Shown here piece after piece: positions 32,815 through 43,601 of a stretch of DNA of 64,000 nucleotides. This DNA is from Fusarium oxysporum f. sp. lycopersici 4287 (taxonomy: Eukaryota; Ascomycota; Sordariomycetes; Hypocreales; Nectriaceae), in NCBI RefSeq assembly GCF_000149955.1, contig NC_030997.1, positions 434,001 through 498,000 of the forward strand, read 5' to 3'. Positions within the stretch are counted from its first letter, which is position 1. Each line of letters begins with the position of its first letter. The notes beneath the pieces are model-generated. The model was not told the origin of the DNA and did no database searches. It worked only from the letters and a program-made list of their open reading frames with translations. The translations under genes and the position numbers were made by a program.

Positions 32815-34634
32815 CTATTCCAGAACCTCGAATCCAACCAGATCAGGCGCCCAATTGCCCGAAGCCGACGCAGTGAAGGTCACTTCGTTGCTATCTCCCT
32901 TCTTGAACCCATCAACAAGAATTGTGAGCCGGTCGCTCTCGAACCAATCGCCTCCAGCATTCGGGAACGCCCATCGCTTTGCATCTTCTCCGTTGACTGA
33001 GATTGACATGTTCCGGGAGTTTGTCTCCCAATCGCCAATCGTGTGATGGTACTCATGATTGATGTAATCGATGCCAAGATAGACTGAACCGTCCTTGGGT
33101 GCACTGACTGAATTGAAGGTCACTTTGGCATCTTTGCCGATGGATCCGACCTTTTTGTGAGTTGGAAGACATTCTGTGTCTTTGCAGTTGACGAGAGAAG
33201 CTGAACCCGAGAGAGTCGCGTCTTGAGCTGAATAGTAACCCGCGGCCTTGGGAGGTGAAGCCGGACTGATGTCGGACAAGACAAGTTGTCGTAACTCATG
33301 AGGCGCAAGTTTAAATTCCTGGATACCCGAGATGCCAAGATCCTCATGAGCCCATACGTCTCGTGCCGCCGCCTTGTCAACCCCAATCAGCGACAGATCG
33401 ACCTTCACTGTCTGGGTCTCGTTCTTCCAGTTCAAAACACCGAGGACTTTACGGTTGGAAGAGAGGTTCCCAGCCCAGATATCCCACTCTTCCTCGGTAT
33501 ATCGGATAACGAGTTTCGCTGCTTCTGCTAAAGGATCTTGATTGATGGCGATGACTTCTTTGTTGGACATAATCTCGAGAGATTCGGCAGGTATTTGCTT
33601 GGCGTCCATTACGCCGCCGATGATGAGGGGAGATTTCATCATGGACCAGAAGCCGAAGTGGAAACGTTCTTCATCGTGTGAAAGTGCACCAAGACCGATG
33701 CTACAGTGGTTAGTAGATGTAGAGAAGGGTTAGCGTCGCAGCTCACATTAACATGTCCATATCAGCAAAAGCGCCTGGCCCATTGTATTTGGCGTGAGCG
33801 ACAACCTGGTTCGTAATGCGCCAGATTGCTCTCCAGGCATTGAAAATATCATTACTCATTCGCCATGAGTTACCTAGAGGAGCAGCCCTGATTCTTGTCA
33901 GAAGAAGAACTGCAATTTGCTGTGACAACCTACCATTGAGGAACATCTTCACCAATACCCCATTGGCAGAGGAAGTACTTGATGTCGCGGTCAGTCTCAT
34001 TAATAGCCGCAGCCATCTTAATGAAGCGGTTGGGGCTCTTCGCCTCAGCTGAGTCGGCATCGACCATGTTGGTCTTGGATGTCGCGTAACAGTTGTCGTA
34101 TCTGGAGATTGTCAGTAGATGCGAATTCGGAAGTGAGAGGTAGTCTTACTTGAGGGTGTCGCCTCCCCATTCGGCAAATGACTTTGCGTCAATCTCCTCG
34201 TAGTCTATCGTAGCCAGTTAGTGCACTGAAGAGTTTATGACCAGCTGTACGATGCGCATACCAAGAGAAGCAGGAATGTCAGTTGAACCGCACTGTAAAT
34301 ATCCAGCTCCCGAGTAAAGACCAAACTCTAGACCCAGATCATGGATATACTCTCCAAGAGCTTTAGGACCCGATGGGAACAGAGTCTCATTCCATTGTAG
34401 TCTTCCTTTGCTATCTCGGTCTCGCGAAGGCCATCCGCAGTCGACGGTGACGATGCTGTAGCCGAGATCCTTGAAACCAAGATCAACCAACCCTTTAGCA
34501 TTAATTTTGATGATGTCCTCGGACGGCCGGCAATTGTAGTGATTGTAGCTATTCCATCCCATTGGTGGAGTGGGAGATTTGACGGTCTTGCCATATGCGC
34601 TGGCAAGAAGCGCGGCAAATACAAGGGAAGCCAT
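32815..34634 (-). CDS. secreted GH27 alpha-galactosidase with C-terminal CBM35-like module
   Basis: Five exons, 34634-34262, 34204-34150, 34101-33934, 33887-33747 and 33700-32815, give 540 residues, all in phase. Start 34634 gives a signal peptide (MASLVFAALLASAYG) followed by P-P-M-G-W-N-S-Y-N-H-Y, the family N-terminus. The nucleophile is the Asp of L-K-Y-D-N-C-Y (about 145) and the acid/base is probably the Asp of R-M-S-N-D-I (about 212). After the barrel and beta-sandwich (N-K-E-V-I-A-I-N-Q-D-P-L) about 120 residues look like a CBM35 carbohydrate-binding module. The enzyme releases alpha-galactose from galacto-oligosaccharides or galactomannan outside the cell. Confidence 0.93.
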
Positions 34635-35196
34635 ATTGATGACGAGAGGAGAATAATCAATGCACGCTGAGAAGCATCCCAAGGAAAGTTTTATCACTCT
34701 TATACTCGCTCTGTCCATGAAAGCGCGTATTCAACCCGGATTCCAGGTTTTTACCCATTAAACTTTTGGGTCTTAGATGCAGACGACGGGACCAGAATGG
34801 AAACTCATGACACCATACTCACGATTCGATAGGTGCGGCTACCTCACGAGCTAACATACGATCACAGATTCAATTGCTAATAGGTGCGCATCTTGATTTT
34901 GCGTTAAGGTATGTCGATCACCGACGCATGGGGTATTTTACCTGCGGGGAACCCCTCCCTGTTCTTGTTTGACGTTACATCCCGAAACGGGGCGAAGAGG
35001 ATCAAGATTAAGTGTACGGAAACTGAACTGAGACCGAATGGAAGATGCACTCACGGTTTGTTAGGCGATCAAATGGTCATGTGTTCATTCAACCGTTGAA
35101 TCATTTAGCTACCCAGCACGTTGAGAGTAGCATTGACCATCCCCGCCGAGATATGTAGGACATCTTTCAAGACCAAAAAGGATGAAAGGTGTTTGT
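34635..35196. other. intergenic, no gene seen
   Basis: Upstream region of the alpha-galactosidase and 3-prime flank of the lactamase-fold gene. Nothing specific. Confidence 0.5.
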
Positions 35197-36318
35197 CTAC
35201 AGTGTATACTTTGTTCCGCCAAAAATCGGAGCCATCTGACCTGGCATTTCCTTCTCAATAAGCCCCTTAAACCTCCATCCAGTACAATGTCCTGGCATCA
35301 GCAAAGCCGGCTTGAGATCCTTGAGATCCTTCATGCTCTGCTCCATCTTTTCAGGCGACGCATCTGCGAGGTGGTAGCCGCCAACGATGGCGTAGATAGG
35401 GCTGCCATCGATGGTTTTAGCATGCCTGGCAATGTTAATGAGGCCGGCGTGACTGCAGCCAGTGAAGATGACCAGGCCCTTGCCTGCGAAGACGTTAGAT
35501 ACGGTGATTGATTGAGAGATGAGAGGGACTTACCTTTGAGCTTACACATGACAAACCGCTCTTCCATGATCAACTCGTCCTTGATCCATTCATCCTTGGC
35601 CGGATCATACCGAACACCACCTGGGATGCCACCTTCATACTCTGTCTGGCGCGGAATCTCTCCAGATATGAGAAAGACATCATCTAGAATGGTCCGTGCC
35701 TCATCCAAGACAACAGTCTTGCCACCGGCACTATTGACCTCATCCACAGTAGGGTCTGCCTCTAGCGAAATAGGTTGATTGAACATAATTCCTCTGAATG
35801 CTGGCTTATCTGGAGGAATCGCAACAATGACCTGATCGCCATCTGACCTCCCGCTGCTGGCGAGCCGAATCGCCGAGAGAAGCCCACCAGAGTGATCTCT
35901 ATGCCAATGCGAAAGAACAATAGCACCTATGTCAGTCATTGGGAGCTTGAGTCTCTGGACGTTTTTCTCGAAAACGTCTTCCTCGGGTCCGGCATCGAAA
36001 AGTAGCGTGTGAGACTTATCGTCCTTCTTCGCTGTCTGTCAAGGGTTTAGTACACGGTACTGGCAGTAGAGAGGACAATCTCACGATAAACAAGGACAGG
36101 CCATGAGCGCCGCAACAGATATTTCGCATTGGCATTTCCAGCCGAGCTCCTCCTCGAGAGCTGGGGTCAGACACGGGGCTCAATGGGACACCGGCGAAGG
36201 ATTGGGCATGCTGAACCCGCGGGTTTGGGCTCGGCGAGATTTGATCAATCTCATCATTGATCAAGACATGAACGTCGAGGCTGTCGACTTCGATGAGTGA
36301 TGGCGGGTTTGACGTCAT
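35197..36318 (-). CDS. metallo-beta-lactamase superfamily hydrolase
   Basis: Three exons, 36318-36085, 36035-35534 and 35483-35197, give 340 residues. Metal-binding motif L-S-H-W-H-R-D-H-S-G-G (H-x-H-x-D-H at about 121-126), then F-T-G-C-S-H-A-G-L-I-N-I, G-G-Y-H-L, and P-G-H-C-T-G-W near the C-terminus supply the remaining ligands. This is the subfamily annotated in archaea and bacteria as the beta-ribofuranosylaminobenzene phosphate synthase-like group; fungal members have no known substrate. No signal peptide, so cytosolic. The last exon is the part most easily missed, but it carries three conserved metal sites. Divergent from the thiolase-like gene. Confidence 0.88.
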
Positions 36319-36791
36319 ACTGAGAGAAAGAGTACTAGATGTGCTATTTCATTCTCATCTTCTAACGGGCAGAACGTGTCTTATGAACACCTTTTGAAGC
36401 CATCGTATCATGCCAAGTCCTTTCTGAGTCATGAAATACGATGTTTGCGGCGTTCGGCTATTGACAGTGTCCGAGATGTTCTTAGCTCGGCTGTCTCCAT
36501 CATCGCAGCAATATTGTATGGGTAGCCCAATTTCATGATTTTCTCTTACAAATATTCTAATGACCTAAGAGCAGACGGAGAATAAACAACAGGCCGAGGA
36601 AGAGGGCTTCTTTGGCGATCCCTCATGCTCATGATCCCGCTGAGTAAGACTTGCAAGGTCCGTGTGATGCCGAGGCTAAAAATACCCCTCATAACTCCGA
36701 ATACAGCAATAAACACCGACCAGCATCACGCAGACCGATTGTGAAATACAGTGATATTATTTTTCAACTTTCGGTAAGCAATATTGACATC
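36319..36791. promoter_or_regulatory. divergent promoter region, lactamase / thiolase-like gene
   Basis: 470 bases between divergent starts, so the two enzymes may be co-regulated. No specific site recognised. Confidence 0.35.
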
Positions 36792-38671
36792 ATGTTTCCA
36801 TCCCCTCAAGACCCGATTATTATCGGTGTTGGAGAAATCCGCCAAAAGAAGTTCACCCTCGAAAATACTCTCGAACCAGCAGAGCTTATCTTATCAGCAA
36901 TTCGCGATGCAGCAAAAGATACAACTGTCGATGTTATCAACCATGTAGACAGTATTTCTGTTGTTCCCCCGTGGTCTTGGACATATGATGATCTACCAAA
37001 GCATCTTGCCCAGAAACTTGGCGTTCACCCTTCGCATCTTGAGCTCTCGAGTCATGGAGGTCATACGCCTGCGTTGCTGTGCGACGCAGCAGCCGCCAGA
37101 GTGGCGGCCGGAGAAACGAATTTAGCTGTTGTTACAGGAGGAGAGGCGTTAGCATCATGTAAGTTGATGTGAGATCGGGATGGAAGAGCCTTTAGCTGAT
37201 GTGCGCCAGTGTTTGCGTGTCAGAAAGCTGGACGTCTTCCTCCACCGGGATGGACTGAGATGTCTCCTGATGCAAAATTATATGGCCCGAGTGACCCTGC
37301 ACTCTTGAAAGGTGAGCCTTAACTCAAATCTTATTAGAGACTGTCTGATAGGATGAAGATGTCGGTGCCTCTCACTCTATCGGAATGCCAATTCAAGTAT
37401 ACCCTATATACGAAAACGCATACAGAAAGCATAACCAGCAAACATTCCATGAGAATCATCATGAATCAGCAGCCCTTTACGCCGAATTTGACAAGATTGC
37501 CTGTCAACATCCGATCAGTTGGAGAGCAGGCGAAACACCACGAGACGTCGATGCTATTAAGACGATAACCAAGCAGAATCGGATGATCTGCACACCTTGT
37601 ATGTATGGCCGCCATGGACTCTGGCTATCAGCTAACTATTTAGACCCATTGTTGATGAATGCCTTTAATGGTGTAAACTTGGCGGCGGCCTGTATCATCA
37701 CTTCTGCTGAGTATGCTACCAAGCTAGGCGTCCCCCAGGATAAATGGGTGTACATCACTGGCGGCGCTGGCTCGAACGATAGTTCACATTGTCAGTCGAC
37801 TGTTCCCCCTCAAATGAGGTGATTGCTGATATTTTGTCTAGTTTGGGAGCGAGCCAACTACTTCTCAAGCCCTGCTATCGAGTACTCCATCGACAAGGCT
37901 CTCGAATCCGCTGCGCTCACTAAGAACGAGGTCGACTGCTTCGACTTCTACTCGTGAGTTCAAGAAAAATGGGCATTGGGGTGGAACTCACATGATGATA
38001 GGTGCTTTCCCATCGTCCCGAAACTTGCTTGTAAGCATGTCGGTCTCGATGTTCAGAAGCCAGCCAAGCCTATCACTTTACTTGGTGGCCTTACTTCCTT
38101 TGGCGGTGCAGGCAACAACTACTCTCTTCACGTAAGCTCTCTCGTGCTCTGAGGATTATGATCTAAGGTTTCTGGACAGGCAATCGCGGAGATGACAAGA
38201 GTCATTCGAAGCCGAAAGCATCAAACCGGCTTGGTGCTTGCGAACGGAGGAGTTCTATCCTGGCAACATGCTCTGTGCTTGTCGGCTCAGTCGCGGCACA
38301 ATAACTCCACTTATGTGAAAAGAGAAGTTCTTGACAATGGTGATGTTTCTCAAGGTCCAGCGTTTACCCCAACAGCGCAAGGCGAAGCTGTAATTGAGGT
38401 TTGTGCCATGCTCCAATCATTTGCATCTATCTAACGTGTTACGTGATTATAGAGTTATACTGTGGACTATGATCGAAAGGGATCCAAGCTCGGCCATATA
38501 ATTGGAAGACTGGTTGAGAATGGACAGAGATTCATTGCAAACCATGGTGATGAGCATACATTGGCGACTCTTGCGAGTACTAACGGAGAGCCGATTGGTA
38601 TGAAGGGTCGTGTGAACAGGGCTGATGACGGCCGAAATCTCTTCACTTTATCAGCGAGTGCAAAGCTGTAG
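36792..38671 (+). CDS. thiolase-like acetyl-CoA acetyltransferase family protein
   Basis: Eight exons (36792-37158, 37210-37311, 37359-37598, 37644-37790, 37842-37953, 38002-38131, 38180-38398, 38453-38671) give 511 residues. The fold signature includes I-I-G-V-G-E-I-R, a T-G-G-E-A-L-A-S turn, S-I-G-M-P-I-Q-V-Y-P, D-F-Y-S-C-F-P-I-V-P-K-L and L-L-G-G-L-T-S-F-G-G-A-G-N-N-Y-S-L-H. The C-terminal 80 residues form the extra OB-like domain of this SCP-x-type thiolase subfamily. The third exon uses an AG seven bases after a first AG at the same junction; only the second keeps the frame. The substrate is probably an unusual acyl-CoA, and catalytic competence is not certain because the classic thiolase active-site pattern is degenerate. 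Confidence 0.87.
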
Positions 38672-38935
38672 AAAGCAACTATAGACTGTCATGAATTGCA
38701 TAATTGACAATAGCCTTGTGTAATCACCGACGTAATATTGGAGCTATCACCGGCAGCATTTCTGTTTATTTCCATTAGTGTATGAAGTGGCCCCATGATT
38801 CATGCTCGTGATAGATGAATCGGTGCGGAGCTATAATAATCCGGAAGCAAAACCTTACCAAGACATCGACGACGCTGATCCTTCCTTTTTGTCAATCTTG
38901 AATGCATTTATGACGTCACATCTCATTCCGTCGAA

Positions 38936-40958
38936 ATGGCATTGGCAACACGACTTCTTCTCGTCGCCTTCGTATGCCTCCTCTTCGCCGACCGCGTCTC
39001 AGCCTTTGGAGCAGGTGAAGTAGCAGGCACCAGCGAATTCAACGGTTACGTCTGGCGTCATGGCGACATCGTCGAAGCCCTTCGGTACCTCCCAGCGAGT
39101 TTCGTGACGCACTACAGATTTTCAACTCTCGAGCGACGACAAATTTACTTTGGGAACTGGCTACGAGACTTTTCGCAAATCATCGATACAACAGGCCTTG
39201 ACAATGTTCCGGAACCTGTTCTCAGGGCTATTGTCAGCATCATGGGGTTTCTGGAGTTTGGCTTCGCGACCGACGAGTTCGAGGTGACGCGCGAGCGCTT
39301 GGGATGTTACACTCATGTGGAGCATATCGACAACCCCAAGGGATACCCGAGTAATGCCAAGGAGATTGACGAGAGGTTGAGAGGGCCTTTGGATCCACGC
39401 GAACTCGAGTTTGACCCCAAGACGGGCATGAAGAATTACATCGCAAACTCGGGCAAAGGCTGGGAAACGTCTGCTGATTACGTCACGCGAGAGCTACGCG
39501 AGTGCATTCGACTTGGGCGCGAGAAGGATCCAAAGTCGAAGAAGGAAGCTTTCATTCATCTTGGCGCTGCGCTTCATACCCTCGAAGACTTTTCGGCGCA
39601 TAGCAACTTTACGGAACTCTGCCTACATGAACTTGGCGAGCACGACGTCTTTGCCTTTGTCGGCGAAGCCTGTCGCGTCAAGACGCCACGATGGAGAAGT
39701 CGCATGGTACCGCCCATCGTCACTGGCACTTTCGGAATGCTCGACATCTTTCACAGTATTCTTGGTGAAGCCGACGACATGGCCATCCTCCAGTGCAAAG
39801 GCTCACTGCAGAATCTCGAGAACGTGCGCAAGCCGCCGACCCCTCCTTTCACATGCCCACGCTGACAGCCAACAGGAACTCAACCTCGGTGAAATCGCCT
39901 TCCAGCATATCTTCGACCTACTCAAAGCCGCGATACAAGCGATAAGCAAACTAGCCTCCAAGACGAACGACCCGGTTCTCCAACAGCTCGAGACCGTCGG
40001 CGTGCTCTTCAAGAAAGCCGAAGAAGAAAAACAAAGCTCAACCGCCGCGAGCAGCCTCGACGCCAATCAGCTTTGGCAGACCATCGAACCGATCTTCTAC
40101 CTCCACGATCGAATCAAGAAATGGATACAAGAACGCACGGAACAGCATGATGCTGACCCGCTGTCGGAGGAGTCGAGCACGCAGTTGGGCAAATACACGG
40201 ACCAGCTTGTCTTCAAGTACCTGTCGCTCATGATTGAGAGCTCTATCATGCAGTTGCGCAATGCGCTTAAGGCAGCGAAAGAACGTGTTGATGCTGAAGC
40301 TGCGAAGTCGACTTCTGCTGAAGTCTATCTCGATGGCGACGGGTCTGATCCGAGCCATTCGGACATCTCAAAGGATCACTTCAGCAACGTCCTCAACCAG
40401 CCTGCTGGTCTCGTCTCCTCCGTCACGACAAACTGGACAACGCAACAGGTCGTCAAATGCTGGGATGATCCATTCCGCAACGAAGAAGAAACAATCCGCC
40501 AGATCCTCACAATCATGCATCATCCCGCCTTCCCACGCCACAAAACACCCATCCAGAAATACATGTTCACCGCCGTCGAAGAATGGTGGAACCACAACAC
40601 GGCCTCCGAAAAAGAGACCATCCGAGGTATGCTCACAAAGGAAAGCGTCCGCAACCGCCAGCACGAGAATCACACCCTCACTCTCAAAGATCTCGAAGGG
40701 AAGAGGAAAGGTGTCGCTGATTTCCCTGGCTCAAGACCCAAGATCAAGGAGAGACCTGCTAAGCCGTCACCTTTGACATGGGCTGTTGGCGAAGCGAAGA
40801 AGGATGCAAAGTGGATGTTTGGCGCGGTTAGAAGAGGCGCTGGCGACCCCGTTGCGGCGGTTTGTTACATCGGTGAAGGTCTGTATATGATGATTGTTTA
40901 CGTTTTCATGATGCTTTTTGGTGCGTTTGGATTGAAGGCGAAGGCGTCGAGGGATTAG
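38936..40958 (+). CDS. Het-C family heterokaryon incompatibility protein
   Basis: Two exons, 38936-39823 and 39876-40958, give 656 residues. Signal peptide MALATRLLLVAFVCLLFADRVSA, then the Het-C core F-G-A-G-E-V-A-G, W-R-H-G-D-I-V-E-A-L, I-Y-F-G-N-W-L-R-D-F-S-Q, L-G-C-Y-T-H-V-E-H-I-D-N-P-K-G-Y, M-K-N-Y-I-A-N and L-H-T-L-E-D-F-S-A-H-S-N-F-T-E. In Neurospora the allelic het-c glycoprotein controls vegetative incompatibility. The Gly-rich tail of that protein is absent here; instead the C-terminus has a basic stretch and one hydrophobic segment (I-G-E-G-L-Y-M-M-I-V-Y-V-F-M-M-L-F). This may therefore be a shorter Het-C paralogue rather than the incompatibility locus itself. Confidence 0.9.
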
Positions 40959-41140
40959 GATGTGATGTTAGCTAGATGTGATACCTGGTAGATCGAGATA
41001 CATGAGATACACGAAATGTACACTAGACTCGTTGCTTGGAAGCCTTGACAGCTTGTCTCCTTATGCTTTTTCTATACACTGAATCACGAGTGCTGTCGCT
41101 GCTCTCGATATCCTTTTGGGGTGAGACCTTCTCATTGGGC

Positions 41141-42729
41141 TCAGAGCTTGAAGCCACCAACTCTCTTCTGCAAGATTTGAGCAGGGTCATACCTTTTGCT
41201 GACTGACCTGAGAAATTCCAGCTCATCAGCTCCGTATGACTCAAACGGCTTTTGGTATGGCGCAGCGTAGTTGAGGTACTGGAACTTCTGCAGCAGTCCC
41301 TTTGCACGAGCATCCTCTTCCCATACTGACAGAACCTCCTTGGCCTTTGCTTCAACGTTTGAGTTAACAGCCGAGTTCGGCCACAGCGCTGAGATAAGAA
41401 CAACTATCATTGTTAGCAGATGTTCATGGGATGATTCAATAGGTACCTACTGTAGCCATCATGGGCTGTTTTAAGGCCGAGGACATTGGTGTGCTTAGAA
41501 CCTTCCAGCATCGCTGCTACCAACGGCTCAAAGGCGATACTCCATGTCACGCCGTCCTGTGGGTTGAACGAATAGATAGTATTGTTGAGGGTCTCAAGCA
41601 TATGCTGCATATTTTGTGCGGATGGCTTCAGAGTCAATGTCGCAAAAAGCCAGTTCCTAAATCTGTCAGAGCCCGTTCAATCAAGCTCAACGTTGGAACT
41701 CACAAAGGCGGCGTATCCTTCTCATTCGCAAACTCTGCCAATGTCGTGATATTATTGACAAGCTTCGTGTGAGGCACATCCGAAAGACCCTTGAAGATCT
41801 TTGGCTGGGAAACGGGCTTCGTGTATATAGCCGATGCTGACAGTGACCAGCCTTTGGATGCTGAGCTGTAGAGAAGACTGGTAACCAAGGACGCGTCGGG
41901 ATCGTATGTCGATGAATCAAGTAAGTCTGTAAAAGCCTGGAAGACCCTCCCCCTCTCGGTAATATTGTAGGAGATGCTTGTTGTAGATATGTCGCCCTGC
42001 GGAAATGTTTCAATGTCGAAGCGGCTAACAACTCCAAAATTGTTGCCCCCTCCTTTCAAAGCGAGGAACAGGTCTGAGTTCTCTTTCTTATTTGCATTGA
42101 TCAGAGTGCCATTAGCGAGTACAACCTCGTAGTTGACCACCCTATCACAAGCCCATCCGACTTTGGTAGTGAAATGCGATATTCCTCCACCAAGGAGCAA
42201 GCCTCCAACACCGACATTTCCGTTTCGACCTCCGGCGACTTGAACACCTGAGCCACCAAGATGCTGATAGACGTCAAGCCACTTTGCGCCTGCGCCGATG
42301 CTTGCAATGGTTGACCTCTTGTTCAGAGACACGGATGAGAGAGTTGTCATGTCAATGGTCACGCCGCTGTCGGAGTTGGCGAAGCCTGCTGCAGGAGCAT
42401 GACCATGACTCTTGATTGAGAATTTGCAATCCTTTTGTGTGCTGATTATCCTCAAGGCAACGGCAACATCATGGGCGGTGGTAGGCTGCAGGACGCAATT
42501 GGGGTGAAGCGCAGACTCTTGTTTCGACCAGTAGCTAGTTAACGTGGCGTTGTAGCTTTTGGTATCAGGAAAGCTGATTTTGTCGCCGAGACTCCCCTTT
42601 AATTGATGACACTGGAGCTGTCAGCTATTATAATTTTATCATGTTTGCCCCCAAGGCACATACACATGTTGATGCTAACACTCTGGAGGATAGTAGAGCG
42701 GCAACGAAATGAGCGGTAACGACCTTCAT
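41141..42729 (-). CDS. secreted FAD-linked oxidase (BBE type), second copy
   Basis: Four exons, 42729-42664, 42611-41704, 41656-41451 and 41403-41141, give 480 residues. The first exon holds only the signal peptide (MKVVTAHFVAALLSSRVLAS). The FAD domain has F-S-I-K-S-H-G-H-A-P-A-A-G-F, G-G-R-N-G-N-V-G-V-G-G-L-L-L-G-G-G-I-S and K-G-G-G-N-N-F-G-V-V-S-R-F; the BBE-type end is Y-D-P-A-Q-I-L-Q-K. It belongs to a different branch from the oxidase at 26.7 kb (shorter, no cysteine-rich N-terminus). Such enzymes oxidise secondary metabolites or carbohydrates; substrate unknown. Confidence 0.88.
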
Positions 42730-43226
42730 GTCAGATATTGAAGATTGAGAACCTGCAAATGAAATAAAATCTGGGGTCCCCAGACTTTCTTGACTTAAGC
42801 TTGAGATCTTTTATCAATTGTGTTATTCGGACCGACTTGATGATTTCATGGCACTAAGACGCTTTTGATGCTGATATTCGGTCATAGTATGCAGTAGCAC
42901 GGCTCTTCGGCATCATGAGGATGAGAAAAATAATTGCTATTCAGCCTGAAGACAAAGCAAATAAAGCAATAAGACGCAGAAGCTCAATCAGCCTTGATTT
43001 AAGGTATATGTTTCTTGACACGTTACATAAACACTAAAGTTACATAAGATAATGCCCTTTCCAAGATCCTTCTGCCAACCATGCCGCATCGCCAATCCTT
43101 AAAGCCAATGATCCAGTTGTCAGCCCATACGATATAGTTCGGCCGAGTATATATGAAGGCTTTGTGGTGAATGTCGAACGAGGCGGTCTTGTTGTGATCG
43201 TTCAAAGGGATGTCTAGTGCAGGCGT
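42730..43226. other. intergenic, no gene seen
   Basis: Upstream region of the oxidase and 3-prime flank of the small secreted protein. Nothing specific. Confidence 0.5.
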
Positions 43227-43484
43227 TTATTTCTTGCACTTCTTCTCAATGTGGTGCCACTTCTCGCCCTTGGGGCACTTGCACTTGTGGTGCTTCTTGG
43301 TGTAGACCTTGCCGGAGTCGTGACACACGCACTCGCTCTTGGCGTGATCCCAAGAAGCGTGCTTGCCGCAGTGGTGAAGGATGCTGCGATCCTCGAGATC
43401 AGCGGGCTCAGCGTCGGGGTTGGGGAGGGCGGTGACTGTGCCCATGGCGAGAAGAGCGCCGAGGAAAGCCTTGTTGAGAAGCAT
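43227..43484 (-). CDS. small secreted cysteine-rich protein with three internal repeats
   Basis: An 85-residue intronless protein. Signal peptide of about 19 residues (MLLNKAFLGALLAMGTVTA), an acidic propeptide ending L-E-D-R, and a mature part of about 50 residues with six cysteines, C-x12-C-x-C-x13-C-x-C-x12-C. These form three quasi-repeats of a cysteine-framed unit with a central Trp/Tyr followed by His/Lys-rich sequence. Basic, compact and disulfide-rich, it has the look of a fungal effector or antimicrobial-type peptide, but no family is recognised. A TATATAA at 43595-43601 lies about 111 bases upstream, supporting a real promoter. Confidence 0.82.
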   Translation of the reverse strand: MLLNKAFLGALLAMGTVTALPNPDAEPADLEDRSILHHCGKHASWDHAKSECVCHDSGKVYTKKHHKCKCPKGEKWHHIEKKCKK

Positions 43485-43594
43485 GATGAAGGTTTGAGTT
43501 GGTAGTTGAGAGGTTGTAATTAGTTTATGTTGAAAGGAAAGATGAGAGAGTGGTGTTGTGAATGATACAATAGGATGCTGGGGAGCTCATATGG

Positions 43595-43601
43595 TTATAT
43601 A
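43595..43601 (-). promoter_or_regulatory. TATA box of the small secreted protein gene
   Basis: TATATAA on the minus strand, about 111 bases before the start codon at 43484. Confidence 0.45.
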
